Under the pieces are notes generated by a model. That model was given only the letters and a program-made list of their open reading frames with translations. It searched no databases and had not been told where the DNA came from. From Cyclobacteriaceae bacterium (GTDB lineage Bacteria > Bacteroidota > Bacteroidia > Cytophagales > Cyclobacteriaceae), in NCBI GenBank assembly GCA_019638285.1, contig JAHBUB010000022.1, forward strand, positions 1-55,454: a DNA stretch of 55,454 nt. The letters are read 5' to 3'. Positions 34,655 to 46,779 of this stretch are shown piece after piece. Made by a program: the position numbers and the translations under genes. How positions within the stretch are numbered: the stretch's first letter is position 1; each line of letters starts with the position of its first letter.

Positions 34655-37600
34655 TTGGCAAAGAAAAACAGTAACGACAGGATTGACTTTTCATCTATTG
34701 AGAAAGTATTAGAATATCCGGACTTTCTGGATGTTCAATTACACTCATTTAGAGACTTCCTCCAAATAGAAACACCCGCAGAAAGACGTCAGAACGAAGG
34801 TCTTTTTAAAGTGTTTGCAGAAAACTTTCCCATTTCAGACTCACGCGAAAATTTCGTACTTGAGTTTGTCGACTATACCATTGATCCTCCTAAATACTCG
34901 GTGGATGAAAGTATCGACAGGGGATTGACCTACTCAGTGCCTTTGAAAGCAAAGCTTCGCCTTACTTGTAATGATGAGGACAACGAAGACTTTGAAACCA
35001 TTGAGCAAGAGGTGTTCTTGGGAAACATTCCCTACATGACAGAAAAAGGCTCCTTTGTAATCAATGGAGCAGAGCGTGTGATTGTATCGCAGCTTCATCG
35101 TTCTCCTGGTGTATTCTTTGCTATGAGCAAACACACCAACGGCACTAAGTTGTATTCTGCTCGTATTATTCCTTTTAAGGGATCATGGATAGAATTTGCA
35201 ACTGACGTAAACGCTGTCATGTATGCATATATCGACCGAAAGAAAAAATTCCCTGTAACCACCTTGCTCCGTGCGATTGGTTATGGTACTGATAAAGACA
35301 TACTCGATTTGTTCGGCTTATCTGAAGAAGTGGAGGCCGCAAAAGCTCCTCTTAAAAAGGTAGTCGGGCGCAAACTGGCCGCAAGGGTATTAAAAACCTG
35401 GACAGAAGACTTCGTGGATGAAGATACAGGTGAAGTTGTATCCATCGACAGAAACGAGGTGTTGCTGGAGCGCGATCATGTTATTGAGGAAGAGGATGTA
35501 GATACTATTGTTGAGTCTGGCACTAAATCAATCATCCTTCATAGGGATGATGTGAATATCACAGACTACAATATTATTTTTAACACGTTAGCAAAAGATA
35601 ACTCTAACTCTGAGAAAGAAGCGGTAGAACAAATCTATCGTCAACTTAGAAATACAGAAGCGCCTGATGAGCAAACTGCTCGCGATATTATACAGAGTTT
35701 GTTCTTTAGTGAGAAACGTTATGACCTTGGAGAAGTAGGCCGTTATAGGATCAACAAAAAGCTTGGACTGGATTTAAGCTTTGATCAACGCGTATTAACA
35801 ACAGAAGATATTATTCTGATTGTGAAATACCTGATCGGTTTGATTAACTCTAAAGCGGTAGTGGATGATATTGATCACTTGAGCAACAGAAGGGTAAGAA
35901 CAGTAGGTGAGCAGTTGTATTCTCAATTTGGTGTAGGTCTTGCCCGTATGGCGAGAACGATCAAAGAAAGAATGAACGTTCGCGACAACGAAGATTTCAA
36001 GCCGGTTGATTTGATTAATGCCAGAACACTTTCTTCAGTAATCAACTCATTCTTTGGTACAAATCAACTTTCTCAGTTCATGGATCAAACCAATCCATTG
36101 GCTGAGATTACCCATAAGCGCAGAATGTCAGCACTCGGTCCCGGTGGTCTCTCACGAGAGCGTGCTGGTTTTGAGGTTCGTGACGTTCACTACACACACT
36201 ATGGTCGCTTATGTACTATTGAAACTCCGGAAGGGCCAAACATTGGTTTGATTTCCTCGCTTTGTGTTCACGCAAAAGTGAATAAGATGGGTTTCATAGA
36301 GACCCCCTACCGCAAAGTTGAAAATGGTAAGGTGAAGGTAAAAGAGGATGTAATATTCCTTACCGCGGAGGAAGAAGACACTTATAACATTGCGCAAGCC
36401 AATGTGAAAATGTCGAGCTCAGGTGAAATTCAAGATGAAAAAATAAAGGCGCGTTTCGAAGGTGATTTCCCTGTGGTAGAGCCTTCAGAGATTCGCTACA
36501 TGGATGTGGCACCCAATCAGATTGTTTCCATAGCGGCTTCAATGATACCGTTTCTTGAGCATGATGATGCCAACCGTGCTTTGATGGGATCTAATATGCA
36601 ACGTCAGGCTGTGCCTTTGGTGCGCCCTGAAGCGCCAATTGTTGGAACAGGATTGGAAGCAAAGATTGCCAGTGACTCCAGGGCGCTGGTAATGGCTGAA
36701 GGGTCTGGTGTTATCGACTATGTGGACTCAACAAAGATCGTAGTAAAATACGATGTGTCAGAGGAAGAAAGATTGATACGTTTTGATGATGAATTCAAGA
36801 CCTATAATTTAATTAAGTTCAGAAGAACCAATCAGGATACTTGCGTTAACCTGACACCTATCGTTCGTAAAGGGGAGAAGGTGGTTAAAGGGCAGCCATT
36901 GTGCCAGGGATATGCTACAGCAAATGGAGAAATCGCGCTGGGTAGAAACTTGTTGGTAGCCTACATGCCATGGCAAGGATACAACTTTGAGGATGCGATT
37001 GTTATTTCTGAGCGTGTGGTTCGTGATGATGTGTATACCTCTATTCATATTGAAGAATTTGAACTGGAAGTAAGAGATACAAAGCGTGGTGAAGAAGAGT
37101 TGACCTCTGAGATTCCTAACGTAAGTGAGGAGGCAGTGAAGCACTTGGATGAGCATGGTATCATTCGTATGGGTGCAGATGTGAAAGAAGGTGATATTCT
37201 TATTGGAAAGATTACGCCAAAAGGAGAGTCTGACCCTACACCAGAAGAAAAGCTTTTGAGGGCGATCTTCGGTGATAAAGCAGGTGACGTGAAAGACGCC
37301 TCGTTGAAGGCACCTCCATCATTGAGAGGTGTAGTTATCGACACCAAACTTTTCTCAAGACCCAAGCGTGATAAAGACCTTCGCACCAAGTCCAAGAAAG
37401 ACCTAGATGCGTTAAAGAATCGCTACAGTAAGGAGCTTGCAGAGCTTCGTGCTGATATGGTGAAGAAACTCACCAGTTTGTTGACTGGAAAGACAAGTCA
37501 GGGTGTGAAGCATAAGTTTGGTGATGAGCTGATCACGAAAGGAGTGAAGTTCAGTGCGAAAGTTATCGAGAGCAACCTGTTCCCTGATAAGAACATCTAT

Positions 37601-38530
37601 CGCGATGAGAGCAACTACCATGTGCCGGAAGAGGTAAACCTGATTGCAGACATTAGTCTGGAAAACTGGACTACTGATGATCATTCAAATGATCTGATTT
37701 CTACACTTGTTAAAAATTATCTTAACAAACGCAATGCGATCGCGGGCGAGTTCAAGCGTGAAAGATTCACTTTAGAAGTAGGTGATGAACTTCCTGCAGG
37801 GATTGTACAATTGGCCAAAGTATATGTGGCTAAGAAGCGTAAGCTGAAAGTGGGAGATAAGATGGCGGGTCGTCACGGAAACAAAGGAGTAGTGGCAAGA
37901 ATCGTTCGCGATGAAGACATGCCATTCCTTGAAGACGGAACACCTGTTGATATTTGTTTGAACCCTTTGGGTGTACCATCGCGTATGAACCTAGGTCAGA
38001 TCTATGAGACGGTACTTGCCTGGGCAGGTCAAAAATTAGGTAGAAAATACGCTACTCCGATATTTGACGGAGCTTCTTTAGAAGAAGTTTCTGCTGAATT
38101 GAAAGAAGCAGGTCTTCCTGAGTTTGGCCGTACTTATTTGTTTGATGGACTCACAGGAGACAAGTTTGACCAACCAGTAACAGTAGGAATTGCCTATATG
38201 TTGAAGTTGGGTCACTTGGTGGATGACAAAATGCACGCTCGTTCAATTGGACCTTATTCACTCATTACACAGCAGCCATTGGGTGGTAAAGCACAGTTTG
38301 GAGGACAGCGTTTCGGTGAAATGGAGATGTGGGCATTGGAAGCATTCGGTGCGGCACACATACTTCAGGAGATCGACACTATTAAATCTGACGATGTGAT
38401 TGGTAGAGCTAAAGCTTACGAAGCAATCGTGAAAGGTGAAAATATGAGGAAGCCAAATATACCTGAGTCATTCAATGTACTTGTACATGAGCTTAGAGGC
38501 TTGGCCCTTGAGATTACAATGGATAATTAA
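34655..38530 (+). CDS. rpoB: DNA-directed RNA polymerase subunit beta
   Basis: About 1291 residues. I chose TTG 34655 (reading [11 protein letters not shown] after Met) because homologues begin with a short basic stretch before the conserved [23 protein letters not shown]; a longer reading from TTG 34604 starts inside the hairpin region with an unrelated sequence. The rifampicin-pocket region ([29 protein letters not shown], split, near residue 470) has the drug-sensitive residues. Other landmarks are [11 protein letters not shown] and the C-terminal [23 protein letters not shown] (split). An insertion of the kind seen in Bacteroidota beta subunits spans roughly residues 900-960. rpoC follows after 28 bp. 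Confidence 0.97.
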   Translation: MAKKNSNDRIDFSSIEKVLEYPDFLDVQLHSFRDFLQIETPAERRQNEGLFKVFAENFPISDSRENFVLEFVDYTIDPPKYSVDESIDRGLTYSVPLKAKLRLTCNDEDNEDFETIEQEVFLGNIPYMTEKGSFVINGAERVIVSQLHRSPGVFFAMSKHTNGTKLYSARIIPFKGSWIEFATDVNAVMYAYIDRKKKFPVTTLLRAIGYGTDKDILDLFGLSEEVEAAKAPLKKVVGRKLAARVLKTWTEDFVDEDTGEVVSIDRNEVLLERDHVIEEEDVDTIVESGTKSIILHRDDVNITDYNIIFNTLAKDNSNSEKEAVEQIYRQLRNTEAPDEQTARDIIQSLFFSEKRYDLGEVGRYRINKKLGLDLSFDQRVLTTEDIILIVKYLIGLINSKAVVDDIDHLSNRRVRTVGEQLYSQFGVGLARMARTIKERMNVRDNEDFKPVDLINARTLSSVINSFFGTNQLSQFMDQTNPLAEITHKRRMSALGPGGLSRERAGFEVRDVHYTHYGRLCTIETPEGPNIGLISSLCVHAKVNKMGFIETPYRKVENGKVKVKEDVIFLTAEEEDTYNIAQANVKMSSSGEIQDEKIKARFEGDFPVVEPSEIRYMDVAPNQIVSIAASMIPFLEHDDANRALMGSNMQRQAVPLVRPEAPIVGTGLEAKIASDSRALVMAEGSGVIDYVDSTKIVVKYDVSEEERLIRFDDEFKTYNLIKFRRTNQDTCVNLTPIVRKGEKVVKGQPLCQGYATANGEIALGRNLLVAYMPWQGYNFEDAIVISERVVRDDVYTSIHIEEFELEVRDTKRGEEELTSEIPNVSEEAVKHLDEHGIIRMGADVKEGDILIGKITPKGESDPTPEEKLLRAIFGDKAGDVKDASLKAPPSLRGVVIDTKLFSRPKRDKDLRTKSKKDLDALKNRYSKELAELRADMVKKLTSLLTGKTSQGVKHKFGDELITKGVKFSAKVIESNLFPDKNIYRDESNYHVPEEVNLIADISLENWTTDDHSNDLISTLVKNYLNKRNAIAGEFKRERFTLEVGDELPAGIVQLAKVYVAKKRKLKVGDKMAGRHGNKGVVARIVRDEDMPFLEDGTPVDICLNPLGVPSRMNLGQIYETVLAWAGQKLGRKYATPIFDGASLEEVSAELKEAGLPEFGRTYLFDGLTGDKFDQPVTVGIAYMLKLGHLVDDKMHARSIGPYSLITQQPLGGKAQFGGQRFGEMEMWALEAFGAAHILQEIDTIKSDDVIGRAKAYEAIVKGENMRKPNIPESFNVLVHELRGLALEITMDN

Positions 38531-38558
38531 GTTTTTCGATACAGACTAAATAAAAACC

Positions 38559-41500
38559 ATGTCGTTTAGAAAAAACAAGAAAATAAACACAGATTTTTCA
38601 ACCATCACCATCAGTTTGGCGTCTCCTGAATCAATTCTGGAGAGCTCTAATGGCGAGGTGACACAACCTGAAACTATCAATTACAGAACCTACAAGCCTG
38701 AGATGGGCGGATTGTTCTGTGAAAGAATTTTTGGACCAGTAAAGGACTGGGAATGTCATTGTGGAAAATATAAAAGGATTCGCTACAAGGGTATCATTTG
38801 CGACCGTTGTGGTGTAGAGGTTACAGAAAAGAAAGTAAGAAGAGAGCGAATGGGGCACATCGAATTGGTGGTGCCTGTGGCGCATATCTGGTACTTCAGA
38901 TCTTTGCCTAACAAGATTGGTTACTTGCTGGGCTTGCCCACCAAGAAACTGGATCAAATTATTTACTACGAGCGTTACGCGGTTATTCAACCGGGTATTA
39001 AGGAAGAAGATGGTATTAACCGACTTGATTTCTTAACGGAAGAAGAGTACTTGGATATCCTTGATAAACTTCCTCGTGAGAATCAAATGCTGGATGATAA
39101 CGATCCAAAGAAGTTCATTGCCAAGATGGGTGCGGATGCACTGGAGATGCTTTTGAATCGTGTAAATCTGGATGAACTTTCGTATCAATTGCGTCATCAG
39201 GCAGCTACAGACACTTCGCAGCAACGCAAAGCAGAAGCGCTTAAGCGATTGAAAGTAGTGGAAGCTTTCCGTGATGCAAACACGCGTATTGAAAATCGTC
39301 CTGAGTGGATGACTATTAAAATGGTCCCAGTTATTCCTCCTGAGTTGCGCCCTTTGGTGCCTTTGGATGGTGGACGTTTTGCCACTTCAGATTTGAATGA
39401 CCTCTACAGACGTGTTATTATTCGTAACAACCGATTGAAAAGACTGATCGATATCAAAGCACCCGAAGTAATTCTTCGTAACGAGAAGCGGATGCTTCAA
39501 GAAGCGGTGGATTCACTTTTCGATAACTCAAGGAAAGTAAATGCGGTGCGTTCAGATGGAAATCGTGCGCTGAAATCTTTGAGCGATATGCTTAAAGGAA
39601 AGCAAGGACGTTTCCGTCAAAATTTATTGGGTAAGCGTGTGGACTACTCTGGCCGCTCTGTGATTGTGGTGGGGCCTGCATTGAAATTGCATGAGTGCGG
39701 TCTTCCAAAAGACATGGCAGCCGAGCTATTCAAGCCGTTCATTATCCGCAAGCTGATTGAAAGAGGAATTGTAAAGACAGTAAAGTCTGCGAAAAAGATT
39801 GTGGATAGAAAGGATCCTGTAGTGTGGGATATTTTGGAAAACGTATTGAAAGGACATCCAGTTCTTTTGAACCGCGCCCCTACACTTCACAGATTAGGGA
39901 TTCAGGCATTTCAACCTAAATTGATTGAAGGAAAAGCAATTCAATTGCATCCTTTGGTTTGTACCGCCTTCAACGCTGACTTTGACGGTGACCAAATGGC
40001 CGTTCACGTTCCTTTAGGACAAGAAGCTATTTTAGAAGCATCCATGTTGATGTTGTCGTCTCACAATATCCTTAACCCTGCTAACGGTGCTCCTATTACA
40101 GTACCTTCCCAGGATATGGTGTTGGGATTGTATTATCTGACCAAGGGAAGAAAAGGAGAAAAAGGAGAGGGAAAAAGCTTCTATTCGCCTGAAGAAGTAA
40201 TTATCGCACACAATGAGGGTAAGCTTTCAAAGCACGCCAACATTAAAGTGAAGGTGGATATCATAGACCCTAAAACAGGTAATATTTCAAATAAGACCAT
40301 CGAAACAGTTACAGGAAGGGTAATATTCAATGAGGTTGTTCCAAAAGAAGCAGGCTATGTAAATGAATTGCTTACTAAGAAGAAACTTCAGGGAATTATC
40401 TCTGACGTGTTTAAGTATGCGGGTCAGGCAAAGACAGCTAAGTTTTTGGATGATATTAAGGACTTAGGATTCCAGATGGCCTACAAAGGTGGTCTGTCAA
40501 TGGGTCTTGGAGATGTAAAGGTTCCTGCCGAGAAGAAGGTATTGGTTGAGAATGCGCAGGCTGAGGTAGATGCAGTGTGGAACAACTACATGATGGGTCT
40601 TATCACGGATAACGAGCGTTACAACCAGGTTATTGATATATGGACACGTACTAATACCATGCTGACCAGCACATTGATGCAACAGTTGGAAGAAGATCAG
40701 CAAGGGTTTAACTCTATTTACATGATGATGCACTCAGGAGCCCGTGGTTCCAGAGAGCAGATCCGTCAGTTGGGAGGTATGCGTGGATTAATGGCAAAGC
40801 CTCAAAAGAATCTTGCAGGTTCTGTGGGATCTATCATTGAGAATCCGATTCTATCCAACTTTAAAGAAGGTCTGGATGTATTGGAGTACTTTATATCCAC
40901 CCACGGAGCGCGTAAAGGTTTGGCTGATACTGCATTGAAAACTGCGGATGCGGGGTACCTTACACGTAGGTTAGTAGACGTAGCACAGGATTTGGTTATT
41001 ACCGAAGAAGACTGTGGAACGTTGCGTGGATTGAAAGTAATGGCATTGAAAGACAACGAAGATATTGTTGAGCCATTGTCTGAACGTGTTCTTGGCCGTG
41101 TTACGGTGCATGATATTTATGATCCAGCTTCAGAAGAATTGATTTGCGGAGCCAATGAGGAAATAACTCAAGAAATTGCTCAGAAGATTGATGATTCTAG
41201 CATAGAAGAAGTTGAAATTCGCTCCGTACTTACTTGCGAAACCAAAGTAGGAGGATGTGCAAAATGTTACGGAAGAAACCTTGCCACTGGTAAGATGGTG
41301 CAGGCAGGTGAGGCCGTAGGTGTAATTGCTGCGCAATCCATTGGTGAGCCAGGTACACAGCTTACGCTTCGTACTTTCCACGTAGGAGGAACCGCATCTA
41401 ACATTGCTGTTGACGCAAATATTAAAGCCAAGTTCACAGGAGTGGTTGACTTTGAAGGAGTGCGCACCGTAGACACTCTTGACAAGGAAGGAAATAAAGT

Positions 41501-42854
41501 AAAAGTGGTGATGGGAAGAACGGGTGAAGTAAAGGTCACCGACAAAGAGAAAGGGAGGGTATTGATTACCAATCACGTTCCTTATGGCGCTTTCTTAACG
41601 GCCAAGAATGGTCAGGGAGTTGAAAAAGGACAAACCCTTTGTTATTGGGATCCATACAATGCTGTTATTCTCTCCGAGTTTGATGGTGAAATCGAATTTG
41701 AATCCATAATAGAAGGAGTTACTTACAAAGAGGAGTCAGACGAACAGACGGGTCATAGAGAGAAAGTAATTACAGACACAAGGGATAAAACGAAAAACCC
41801 TTCCATTATTGTAAAGGGTAAAGATGACTCCAAGGGGTATAACATTCCTGTGGGAGCTCACCTTGCAGTAGAATTGGGTCAGAAGATCAAGGCCGGTCAA
41901 GTATTGGCTAAGATTCCTCGCACGATGGGTAAATCCCGTGATATTACAGGAGGTCTTCCTCGGGTTACGGAGTTATTTGAAGCGAGAAATCCTTCGAATC
42001 CTGCGGTAGTAAGTGAGATTGATGGGGTTGTTACTTATGGTGGAATTAAACGGGGTAACAGAGAAATCTTTATTGAATCCAGAGATGGTATCCAGAAGCG
42101 TTACCTTGTATCACTTTCAAAGCACATCCTGGTTCAGGACAATGACTTTGTAAGAGCAGGGCAACCGTTATCTGACGGAGCAATTACTCCATCCGATATC
42201 CTTTCAATAAAAGGACCAACAGCAGTACAGGAGTACTTGGTCAATGAGATTCAGGAAGTATATCGTTTGCAGGGTGTGAAGATCAACGATAAGCACATTG
42301 AGGCCATTGTGAGTCAGATGATGCAGAAAGTGGAGATCATCGACTCAGGGGATACTAGCTTCCTGGTAGGAGAATTTGTGGACAAGTTTGAGTTTAGAGA
42401 AGATAACGATGTGATCCTCGACAAGAAATTTGTGGTGGAGACCGGAGATTCTAATAAATTTAAGCCAGGCCAGATTGTAACAGCCAGAGAAGTACGTGAT
42501 GAAAATTCAGCTTTGAAGCGTAAAGATCAGAAATTGGTGGAAGTACGCGAGGCAATGCCTGCCGTGTCCAAGCCAACCCTTCAGGGTATTACGCAGGCTT
42601 CACTGAAAACTGAAAGCTGGCTGTCTGCCGCTTCTTTCCAGGAAACAACCAAAGTACTTAGCGAAGCAGCCATAAGAGGAAAAGTTGACAAACTGATGGG
42701 ATTGAAGGAGAACGTAATTGTAGGTCACCTGATTCCTGCCGGTACTGGACAAAGAAGGTTAAATGATGTCATTGTAACCTCCAAAGAGGAATATGATCGC
42801 ATGTTACAGGATCGTTCCGTGTCTGAGCCAATAGAGAAAGAACTACAGGAGTAG
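38559..42854 (+). CDS. rpoC: DNA-directed RNA polymerase subunit beta'
   Basis: A 1431-residue catalytic subunit. The N-terminal zinc site is [19 protein letters not shown] near residue 67. The catalytic magnesium loop [12 protein letters not shown] is near residue 472. A second zinc cluster ([11 protein letters not shown]) is near residue 892, followed by [20 protein letters not shown], the bridge/trigger-helix region. The C-terminus includes [18 protein letters not shown], where omega contacts. Length is typical of Bacteroidota. No terminator is visible directly after the stop; a repeat-type hairpin lies at 42873-42915. Confidence 0.98.
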   Translation: MSFRKNKKINTDFSTITISLASPESILESSNGEVTQPETINYRTYKPEMGGLFCERIFGPVKDWECHCGKYKRIRYKGIICDRCGVEVTEKKVRRERMGHIELVVPVAHIWYFRSLPNKIGYLLGLPTKKLDQIIYYERYAVIQPGIKEEDGINRLDFLTEEEYLDILDKLPRENQMLDDNDPKKFIAKMGADALEMLLNRVNLDELSYQLRHQAATDTSQQRKAEALKRLKVVEAFRDANTRIENRPEWMTIKMVPVIPPELRPLVPLDGGRFATSDLNDLYRRVIIRNNRLKRLIDIKAPEVILRNEKRMLQEAVDSLFDNSRKVNAVRSDGNRALKSLSDMLKGKQGRFRQNLLGKRVDYSGRSVIVVGPALKLHECGLPKDMAAELFKPFIIRKLIERGIVKTVKSAKKIVDRKDPVVWDILENVLKGHPVLLNRAPTLHRLGIQAFQPKLIEGKAIQLHPLVCTAFNADFDGDQMAVHVPLGQEAILEASMLMLSSHNILNPANGAPITVPSQDMVLGLYYLTKGRKGEKGEGKSFYSPEEVIIAHNEGKLSKHANIKVKVDIIDPKTGNISNKTIETVTGRVIFNEVVPKEAGYVNELLTKKKLQGIISDVFKYAGQAKTAKFLDDIKDLGFQMAYKGGLSMGLGDVKVPAEKKVLVENAQAEVDAVWNNYMMGLITDNERYNQVIDIWTRTNTMLTSTLMQQLEEDQQGFNSIYMMMHSGARGSREQIRQLGGMRGLMAKPQKNLAGSVGSIIENPILSNFKEGLDVLEYFISTHGARKGLADTALKTADAGYLTRRLVDVAQDLVITEEDCGTLRGLKVMALKDNEDIVEPLSERVLGRVTVHDIYDPASEELICGANEEITQEIAQKIDDSSIEEVEIRSVLTCETKVGGCAKCYGRNLATGKMVQAGEAVGVIAAQSIGEPGTQLTLRTFHVGGTASNIAVDANIKAKFTGVVDFEGVRTVDTLDKEGNKVKVVMGRTGEVKVTDKEKGRVLITNHVPYGAFLTAKNGQGVEKGQTLCYWDPYNAVILSEFDGEIEFESIIEGVTYKEESDEQTGHREKVITDTRDKTKNPSIIVKGKDDSKGYNIPVGAHLAVELGQKIKAGQVLAKIPRTMGKSRDITGGLPRVTELFEARNPSNPAVVSEIDGVVTYGGIKRGNREIFIESRDGIQKRYLVSLSKHILVQDNDFVRAGQPLSDGAITPSDILSIKGPTAVQEYLVNEIQEVYRLQGVKINDKHIEAIVSQMMQKVEIIDSGDTSFLVGEFVDKFEFREDNDVILDKKFVVETGDSNKFKPGQIVTAREVRDENSALKRKDQKLVEVREAMPAVSKPTLQGITQASLKTESWLSAASFQETTKVLSEAAIRGKVDKLMGLKENVIVGHLIPAGTGQRRLNDVIVTSKEEYDRMLQDRSVSEPIEKELQE

Positions 42855-42872
42855 TTTATAGTCCATAGTCTT

Positions 42873-42915
42873 GAGTCCTTAGTATGGTGTTTTACTACAT
42901 TGATACTAAGGACTC
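42873..42915. repeat. Perfect 13-bp inverted repeat between rpoC and the DUF3467 gene
   Basis: GAGTCCTTAGTAT (42873-42885) pairs perfectly with ATACTAAGGACTC (42903-42915) across a 17-bp loop. Flanking copies of AGTCTTGAGTCC, CTAAAGACTC and CTAAAGACG show the same AGTCYTTAGT-type unit as the element after panB. It fills most of the 104-bp gap and has no T-run. Confidence 0.8.
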
Positions 42916-42958
42916 TTTACTAAAGACTCACTACTAACTTTACTAAAGACGAGATACC

Positions 42959-43279
42959 ATGGCGGAAGAAAAGAAAAACCAGCAAAATCAAATCAACATT
43001 GAACTGTCTGAGGAAATAGCAGAAGGGATTTATTCCAACCTTGCTATGATCGCTCACTCCAATAGCGAATTTGTCGTTGACTTTATTCGCCTGATGCCCG
43101 GTGTGCCAAAAGCCCGGGTCAAATCAAGAATCATCATTACCCCGGAACATGCCAAAAGATTGTTGGCGGCTCTCAAAGACAACATTGAGAAGTACGAAGC
43201 CACTTTTGGTCCCATCAAGCGCACGGACGAAATGCCAAAATTCCCCATGAATTTTGGGGGAACCGTAGGGGAGGCTTAA
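42959..43279 (+). CDS. DUF3467 protein
   Basis: A 106-residue soluble protein. After a Gln/Asn/Lys-rich N-terminus, INIELSEEIAEGIYSNLAMIAHSNSEFVVDFIRLMPG (split, residues 13-50) and KARVKSRIIITPEHAKRLLAALKDNIEKYEATFG (split) match the DUF3467 family in order and length. Its function is unknown. Its position after rpoC, separated only by a repeat hairpin, is as commonly seen in this phylum, and suggests a link with RNA polymerase or the translation operon (inference). A separate promoter precedes the next gene. Confidence 0.88.
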   Translation: MAEEKKNQQNQINIELSEEIAEGIYSNLAMIAHSNSEFVVDFIRLMPGVPKARVKSRIIITPEHAKRLLAALKDNIEKYEATFGPIKRTDEMPKFPMNFGGTVGEA

Positions 43280-43327
43280 AACTGGCTTTTTTAGTTGAAA
43301 TAGACTGCAAAAATCTTTAAACAAGCG

Positions 43328-43358
43328 TTTGCATCCTGCCCTACTTTAAATACCTTTG
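43328..43358 (+). promoter_or_regulatory. Promoter of the rpsL-rpsG-fusA-rpsJ operon
   Basis: TTTG (43328-43331) and TACCTTTG (43351-43358) with exactly 19 bp between them match the Bacteroidota consensus. Transcription would start near 43365, about 30 bp before the rpsL ATG. Confidence 0.88.
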
Positions 43359-43396
43359 CAGTCCGAATTTTTTGAAGGTTTTTAAACTAATTGTAA

Positions 43397-43795
43397 ATGC
43401 CTACCATTCAACAGCTTGTAAGGAAGGGACGGAAAAAATTGACGTTTAAGTCAAAGTCTCCAGCCCTGGATTCATGCCCTCAGCGCAGGGGTGTATGTAC
43501 TCGTGTATATACCACCACACCCAAGAAGCCCAATTCAGCGCTTCGTAAGGTAGCTCGTGTGAGGTTAACCAACGGAAAAGAGGTGAACGCCTATATTCCT
43601 GGAGAGGGACATAACCTACAGGAACACTCTATTGTGTTGATAAGAGGAGGTAGGGTAAAAGACCTTCCTGGTGTTCGTTACCATATCATCCGTGGCGCCC
43701 TCGATACAGCGGGTGTAAATGGTCGCCTGCAAAGCAGATCGAAATACGGAGCAAAGAGACCTAAAGCTGGGGCTGCGGCACCAGCAAAAAAGTAA
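43397..43795 (+). CDS. rpsL: 30S ribosomal protein S12
   Basis: A 132-residue decoding-centre protein. [23 protein letters not shown] starts it and [18 protein letters not shown] (near residue 43) contains the lysine that keeps streptomycin sensitivity. [19 protein letters not shown] (near residue 84) is also wild type. An Ala/Lys-rich tail of about 10 residues ends the protein. It is the first gene of its operon. Confidence 0.98.
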   Translation: MPTIQQLVRKGRKKLTFKSKSPALDSCPQRRGVCTRVYTTTPKKPNSALRKVARVRLTNGKEVNAYIPGEGHNLQEHSIVLIRGGRVKDLPGVRYHIIRGALDTAGVNGRLQSRSKYGAKRPKAGAAAPAKK

Positions 43796-43806
43796 TAGAT
43801 TAGAAT

Positions 43807-44277
43807 ATGAGGAAATCAAAACCTAAAAAAAGATATCTGCTTCCTGATCCTAAGTTTCAGGATCCTATGGTTACTAAGTTTGTAAACTATATGATGGAAG
43901 AAGGCAAGAAAAGTTTAGCCTACAACATTTTCTATGATGCCATTGAACTGGTAGAAAAGAAAAGTGGGGGTGAAAATGGCCTTGAAGTATGGAAACGCGC
44001 CATGAGCAACGTAGCGCCATCAGTAGAGGTAAAGAGCCGCAGGGTAGGTGGTGCAACTTTTCAGGTGCCGATAGAGGTGAGGCCTGAACGTAAAACTAAC
44101 CTTACCATCAAGTGGTTGATTGACTATGCACGTGCCCGTGGTGAAAAAACCATGACTGATAAGTTAGCGGCAGAAATTTTGGCTGCCTCAAAAGGTGAAG
44201 GGGCTGCCATCAAGAAAAAAGACGATACGCATAGAATGGCCGATGCCAACAAGGCGTTCTCACACTTCCGATTCTAA
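43807..44277 (+). CDS. rpsG: 30S ribosomal protein S7
   Basis: A 156-residue 16S rRNA-binding assembly protein. Landmarks are [19 protein letters not shown] near residue 12, [19 protein letters not shown] near residue 76, and the C-terminal [21 protein letters not shown]. It lies 11 bp after rpsL and 12 bp before fusA. Confidence 0.98.
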   Translation: MRKSKPKKRYLLPDPKFQDPMVTKFVNYMMEEGKKSLAYNIFYDAIELVEKKSGGENGLEVWKRAMSNVAPSVEVKSRRVGGATFQVPIEVRPERKTNLTIKWLIDYARARGEKTMTDKLAAEILAASKGEGAAIKKKDDTHRMADANKAFSHFRF

Positions 44278-44289
44278 TAGAACCCCGAA

Positions 44290-46395
44290 ATGGCAAGAGA
44301 TTTAAAGTATACTAGAAATATAGGTATTGCCGCTCATATTGATGCCGGTAAGACTACCACCACTGAGCGCATTCTATTTTATTCAGGGGTAAGCCATAAA
44401 CTTGGTGAAGTGCATGATGGCGCTGCCACTATGGACTGGATGGCACAGGAGCAGGAACGCGGTATCACCATCACTTCTGCAGCCACGACTGTATTTTGGA
44501 ATTACAGAGATCAAAAATATCACGTCAACATAATTGATACCCCTGGTCACGTTGACTTTACCGTAGAGGTAAATCGTTCATTGCGTGTGTTAGACGGATT
44601 AGTGTTTTTGTTTTCTGCTGTAGATGGTGTAGAGCCTCAATCAGAAACTAACTGGCGTCTTGCAGATAACTATAAGGTAGCTCGTATTGGATTTGTAAAC
44701 AAGATGGACCGTGCAGGTTCCGATTTCTTGGGTGTTTGCAAGCAAGTAAAAGAAAAATTAGGCAGCAACGCAGTTGCTCTTCAGTTACCCATCGGTTCAG
44801 AAGATCACTTTAAAGGCGTTGTTGATCTAATCAATAACCGTGGTATTATCTGGAATGAAGAGGATTTTGGAATGACCTTTCAAGTGGTACCCATTCCTGA
44901 AGATATGGTGGAAGAGGCGCACGAGTACCGTGAAAAATTATTGGAAGCCGTAGCAGACTACGATGAGTCGTTGATGGAGAAATTCTTCGATGACCCCAAC
45001 TCTATTACAGAAGAAGAAATTTTAACAGCCCTTCGCAAAGCAACCATCGACATGAAAATTGTGCCGATGGTGTGTGGATCTTCCTTTAAGAATAAAGGTG
45101 TGCAAACGATGCTTGATCTGGTGATGGAGTTATTACCCTCACCCATGGACAAGGACAATATCCACGGAATCAATCCGGATACAGAGGAGGAGGTAATAAT
45201 CAGACCTACCGAAGATGAGCCCTTTGCAGCGCTTGCCTTTAAGATAGCCACTGACCCTTTTGTGGGACGCCTTTGTTTTATAAGGGCCTATTCAGGGGTA
45301 TTGGATTCTGGTTCTTATGTATTTAATGCTCGTTCTGGAAATAAGGAGCGGATATCTCGTATTTTCCAAATGCATGCCAATAAGCAAAATCAAATAGAAA
45401 GATTACCTGCCGGTGATATTGGTGCTGTGGTGGGTTTTAAGGATATTAAAACCGGAGATACGCTATGCAATGAAAAGCGCAAAGTGGTATTGGAATCTAT
45501 GGTATTCCCTGAGCCTGTAATTGGCTACGCCATCGAACCTAAGAAGCAGGTAGATGCCGATAAGTTGGGAATGGCTATTTCTAAACTGGTAGAAGAGGAT
45601 CCAACCCTTCGTGTGAATACAGATCAGGAGACAGGGCAAACCATTCTTAGAGGTATGGGCGAACTTCACTTGGAGATTATCATTGATCGTCTCAAGAGAG
45701 AGTTTAAAGTAGAAATAAACCAGGGTGCTCCTCAGGTTGCTTATAAAGAGGCGTTGACTAAGAATGTTGAGCATAAAGAGGTATACAAGAAACAAACTGG
45801 TGGCCGTGGTAAATTTGCCGATATCGTATTTGAGATCGGTCCACGTGAGGATGGTAAAGAGGGTATGGAGTTTGTGAATGATATCGTAGGTGGAGTTATC
45901 CCAAGAGAATTTATTCCTGCCATACAAAAAGGATTTGAGCAGGCGATGGTAAATGGACCGTTGGCCGGATATCCAATCGATTCAATGCGCGTGAGATTGT
46001 ACCACGGTTCATTCCACGATGTTGACTCTGATTCTTTATCATTTGAATTGGCTGCTCGGATTGGATTTAAGGAGTCAGCTAAGAAAGCAGGGCCTCAAAT
46101 TCTTGAACCGATCATGGCCGTAGAGGTGTTAACACCGGATGAATTTACAGGTTCTGTAACAGGAGACCTTAACAGAAGAAGGGGTATGATGAAGGGAATG
46201 GATACACGTGCTGGAGCCCAGGTGGTGAAAGCAGATGTGCCTTTGTCGGAATTGTTTGGTTATGTAACTGATTTACGTACCATCACTTCGGGGCGTGCGG
46301 CAGCATCATTGACATTCTCTCACTATGCGCCTGTACCTAAGAACCTTGCCGAAAAAGTAATTGAAGAAACAAAGGGAGCGGTTGCTGCTAAATAA
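44290..46395 (+). CDS. fusA: Elongation factor G
   Basis: A 701-residue translocation GTPase. G-domain motifs: [16 protein letters not shown] (residues 11-26), [12 protein letters not shown] near residue 56, [11 protein letters not shown] near residue 80 and [10 protein letters not shown] near residue 137. Later landmarks are [15 protein letters not shown] near residue 505 and [17 protein letters not shown]-like [15 protein letters not shown] near residue 580. Length and motifs are those of the canonical housekeeping EF-G. Confidence 0.98.
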   Translation: MARDLKYTRNIGIAAHIDAGKTTTTERILFYSGVSHKLGEVHDGAATMDWMAQEQERGITITSAATTVFWNYRDQKYHVNIIDTPGHVDFTVEVNRSLRVLDGLVFLFSAVDGVEPQSETNWRLADNYKVARIGFVNKMDRAGSDFLGVCKQVKEKLGSNAVALQLPIGSEDHFKGVVDLINNRGIIWNEEDFGMTFQVVPIPEDMVEEAHEYREKLLEAVADYDESLMEKFFDDPNSITEEEILTALRKATIDMKIVPMVCGSSFKNKGVQTMLDLVMELLPSPMDKDNIHGINPDTEEEVIIRPTEDEPFAALAFKIATDPFVGRLCFIRAYSGVLDSGSYVFNARSGNKERISRIFQMHANKQNQIERLPAGDIGAVVGFKDIKTGDTLCNEKRKVVLESMVFPEPVIGYAIEPKKQVDADKLGMAISKLVEEDPTLRVNTDQETGQTILRGMGELHLEIIIDRLKREFKVEINQGAPQVAYKEALTKNVEHKEVYKKQTGGRGKFADIVFEIGPREDGKEGMEFVNDIVGGVIPREFIPAIQKGFEQAMVNGPLAGYPIDSMRVRLYHGSFHDVDSDSLSFELAARIGFKESAKKAGPQILEPIMAVEVLTPDEFTGSVTGDLNRRRGMMKGMDTRAGAQVVKADVPLSELFGYVTDLRTITSGRAAASLTFSHYAPVPKNLAEKVIEETKGAVAAK

Positions 46396-46410
46396 CTTTA
46401 GGACCACATT

Positions 46411-46716
46411 ATGAACCAGAAAATCAGAATTAAATTAAAGTCTTACGATCACAGTTTGGTCGATAAATCTTCTGAGAAGATTGTTAGGGCGGTAAAGGCA
46501 ACAGGGGCTGTAGTGAGTGGTCCTATTCCACTTCCTACTGTTAAAGAGAAATTTACGGTGTTGAGATCACCCCATGTGAATAAAAAATCACGCGAACAAT
46601 TTCAATTGTGTACGTATAAGCGATTGGTTGACATTTATTCCAACAGCGCAAAAACTGTGGATGCTCTGATGAAACTGGAGCTGCCAAGTGGCGTGGACGT
46701 GGAGATTAAAGTGTAA
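46411..46716 (+). CDS. rpsJ: 30S ribosomal protein S10
   Basis: A 101-residue protein. [25 protein letters not shown] starts it, and [29 protein letters not shown] (split, residues 38-66) is the typical loop that also contacts NusB during antitermination. [12 protein letters not shown] ends it. It is full length and last in this operon, directly before a terminator; the S10 operon does not continue in this window. Confidence 0.98.
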   Translation: MNQKIRIKLKSYDHSLVDKSSEKIVRAVKATGAVVSGPIPLPTVKEKFTVLRSPHVNKKSREQFQLCTYKRLVDIYSNSAKTVDALMKLELPSGVDVEIKV

Positions 46717-46739
46717 TGAGTAAAAGATAATTATATGCT

Positions 46740-46776
46740 AAAACCCTGTTCTTTAGAGCGGGGTTTTTCTTTTTTT
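46740..46776 (+). terminator. Terminator after rpsJ
   Basis: AAAACCC (46740-46746) pairs with GGGTTTT (46761-46767), with additional inner pairs, and is followed by a T-rich run. It may also serve the convergent BtuF-like gene that ends at 46780, since the A-run gives T's on the other strand. Confidence 0.85.
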
Positions 46777-46779
46777 AAG

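Noticed and set aside
36120-36250. Possible rifampicin-resistance or streptomycin-resistance changes in rpoB and rpsL
   Set aside because: The key residues in the rifampicin pocket and the S12 lysines are the usual sensitive forms; differences are ordinary for the phylum.
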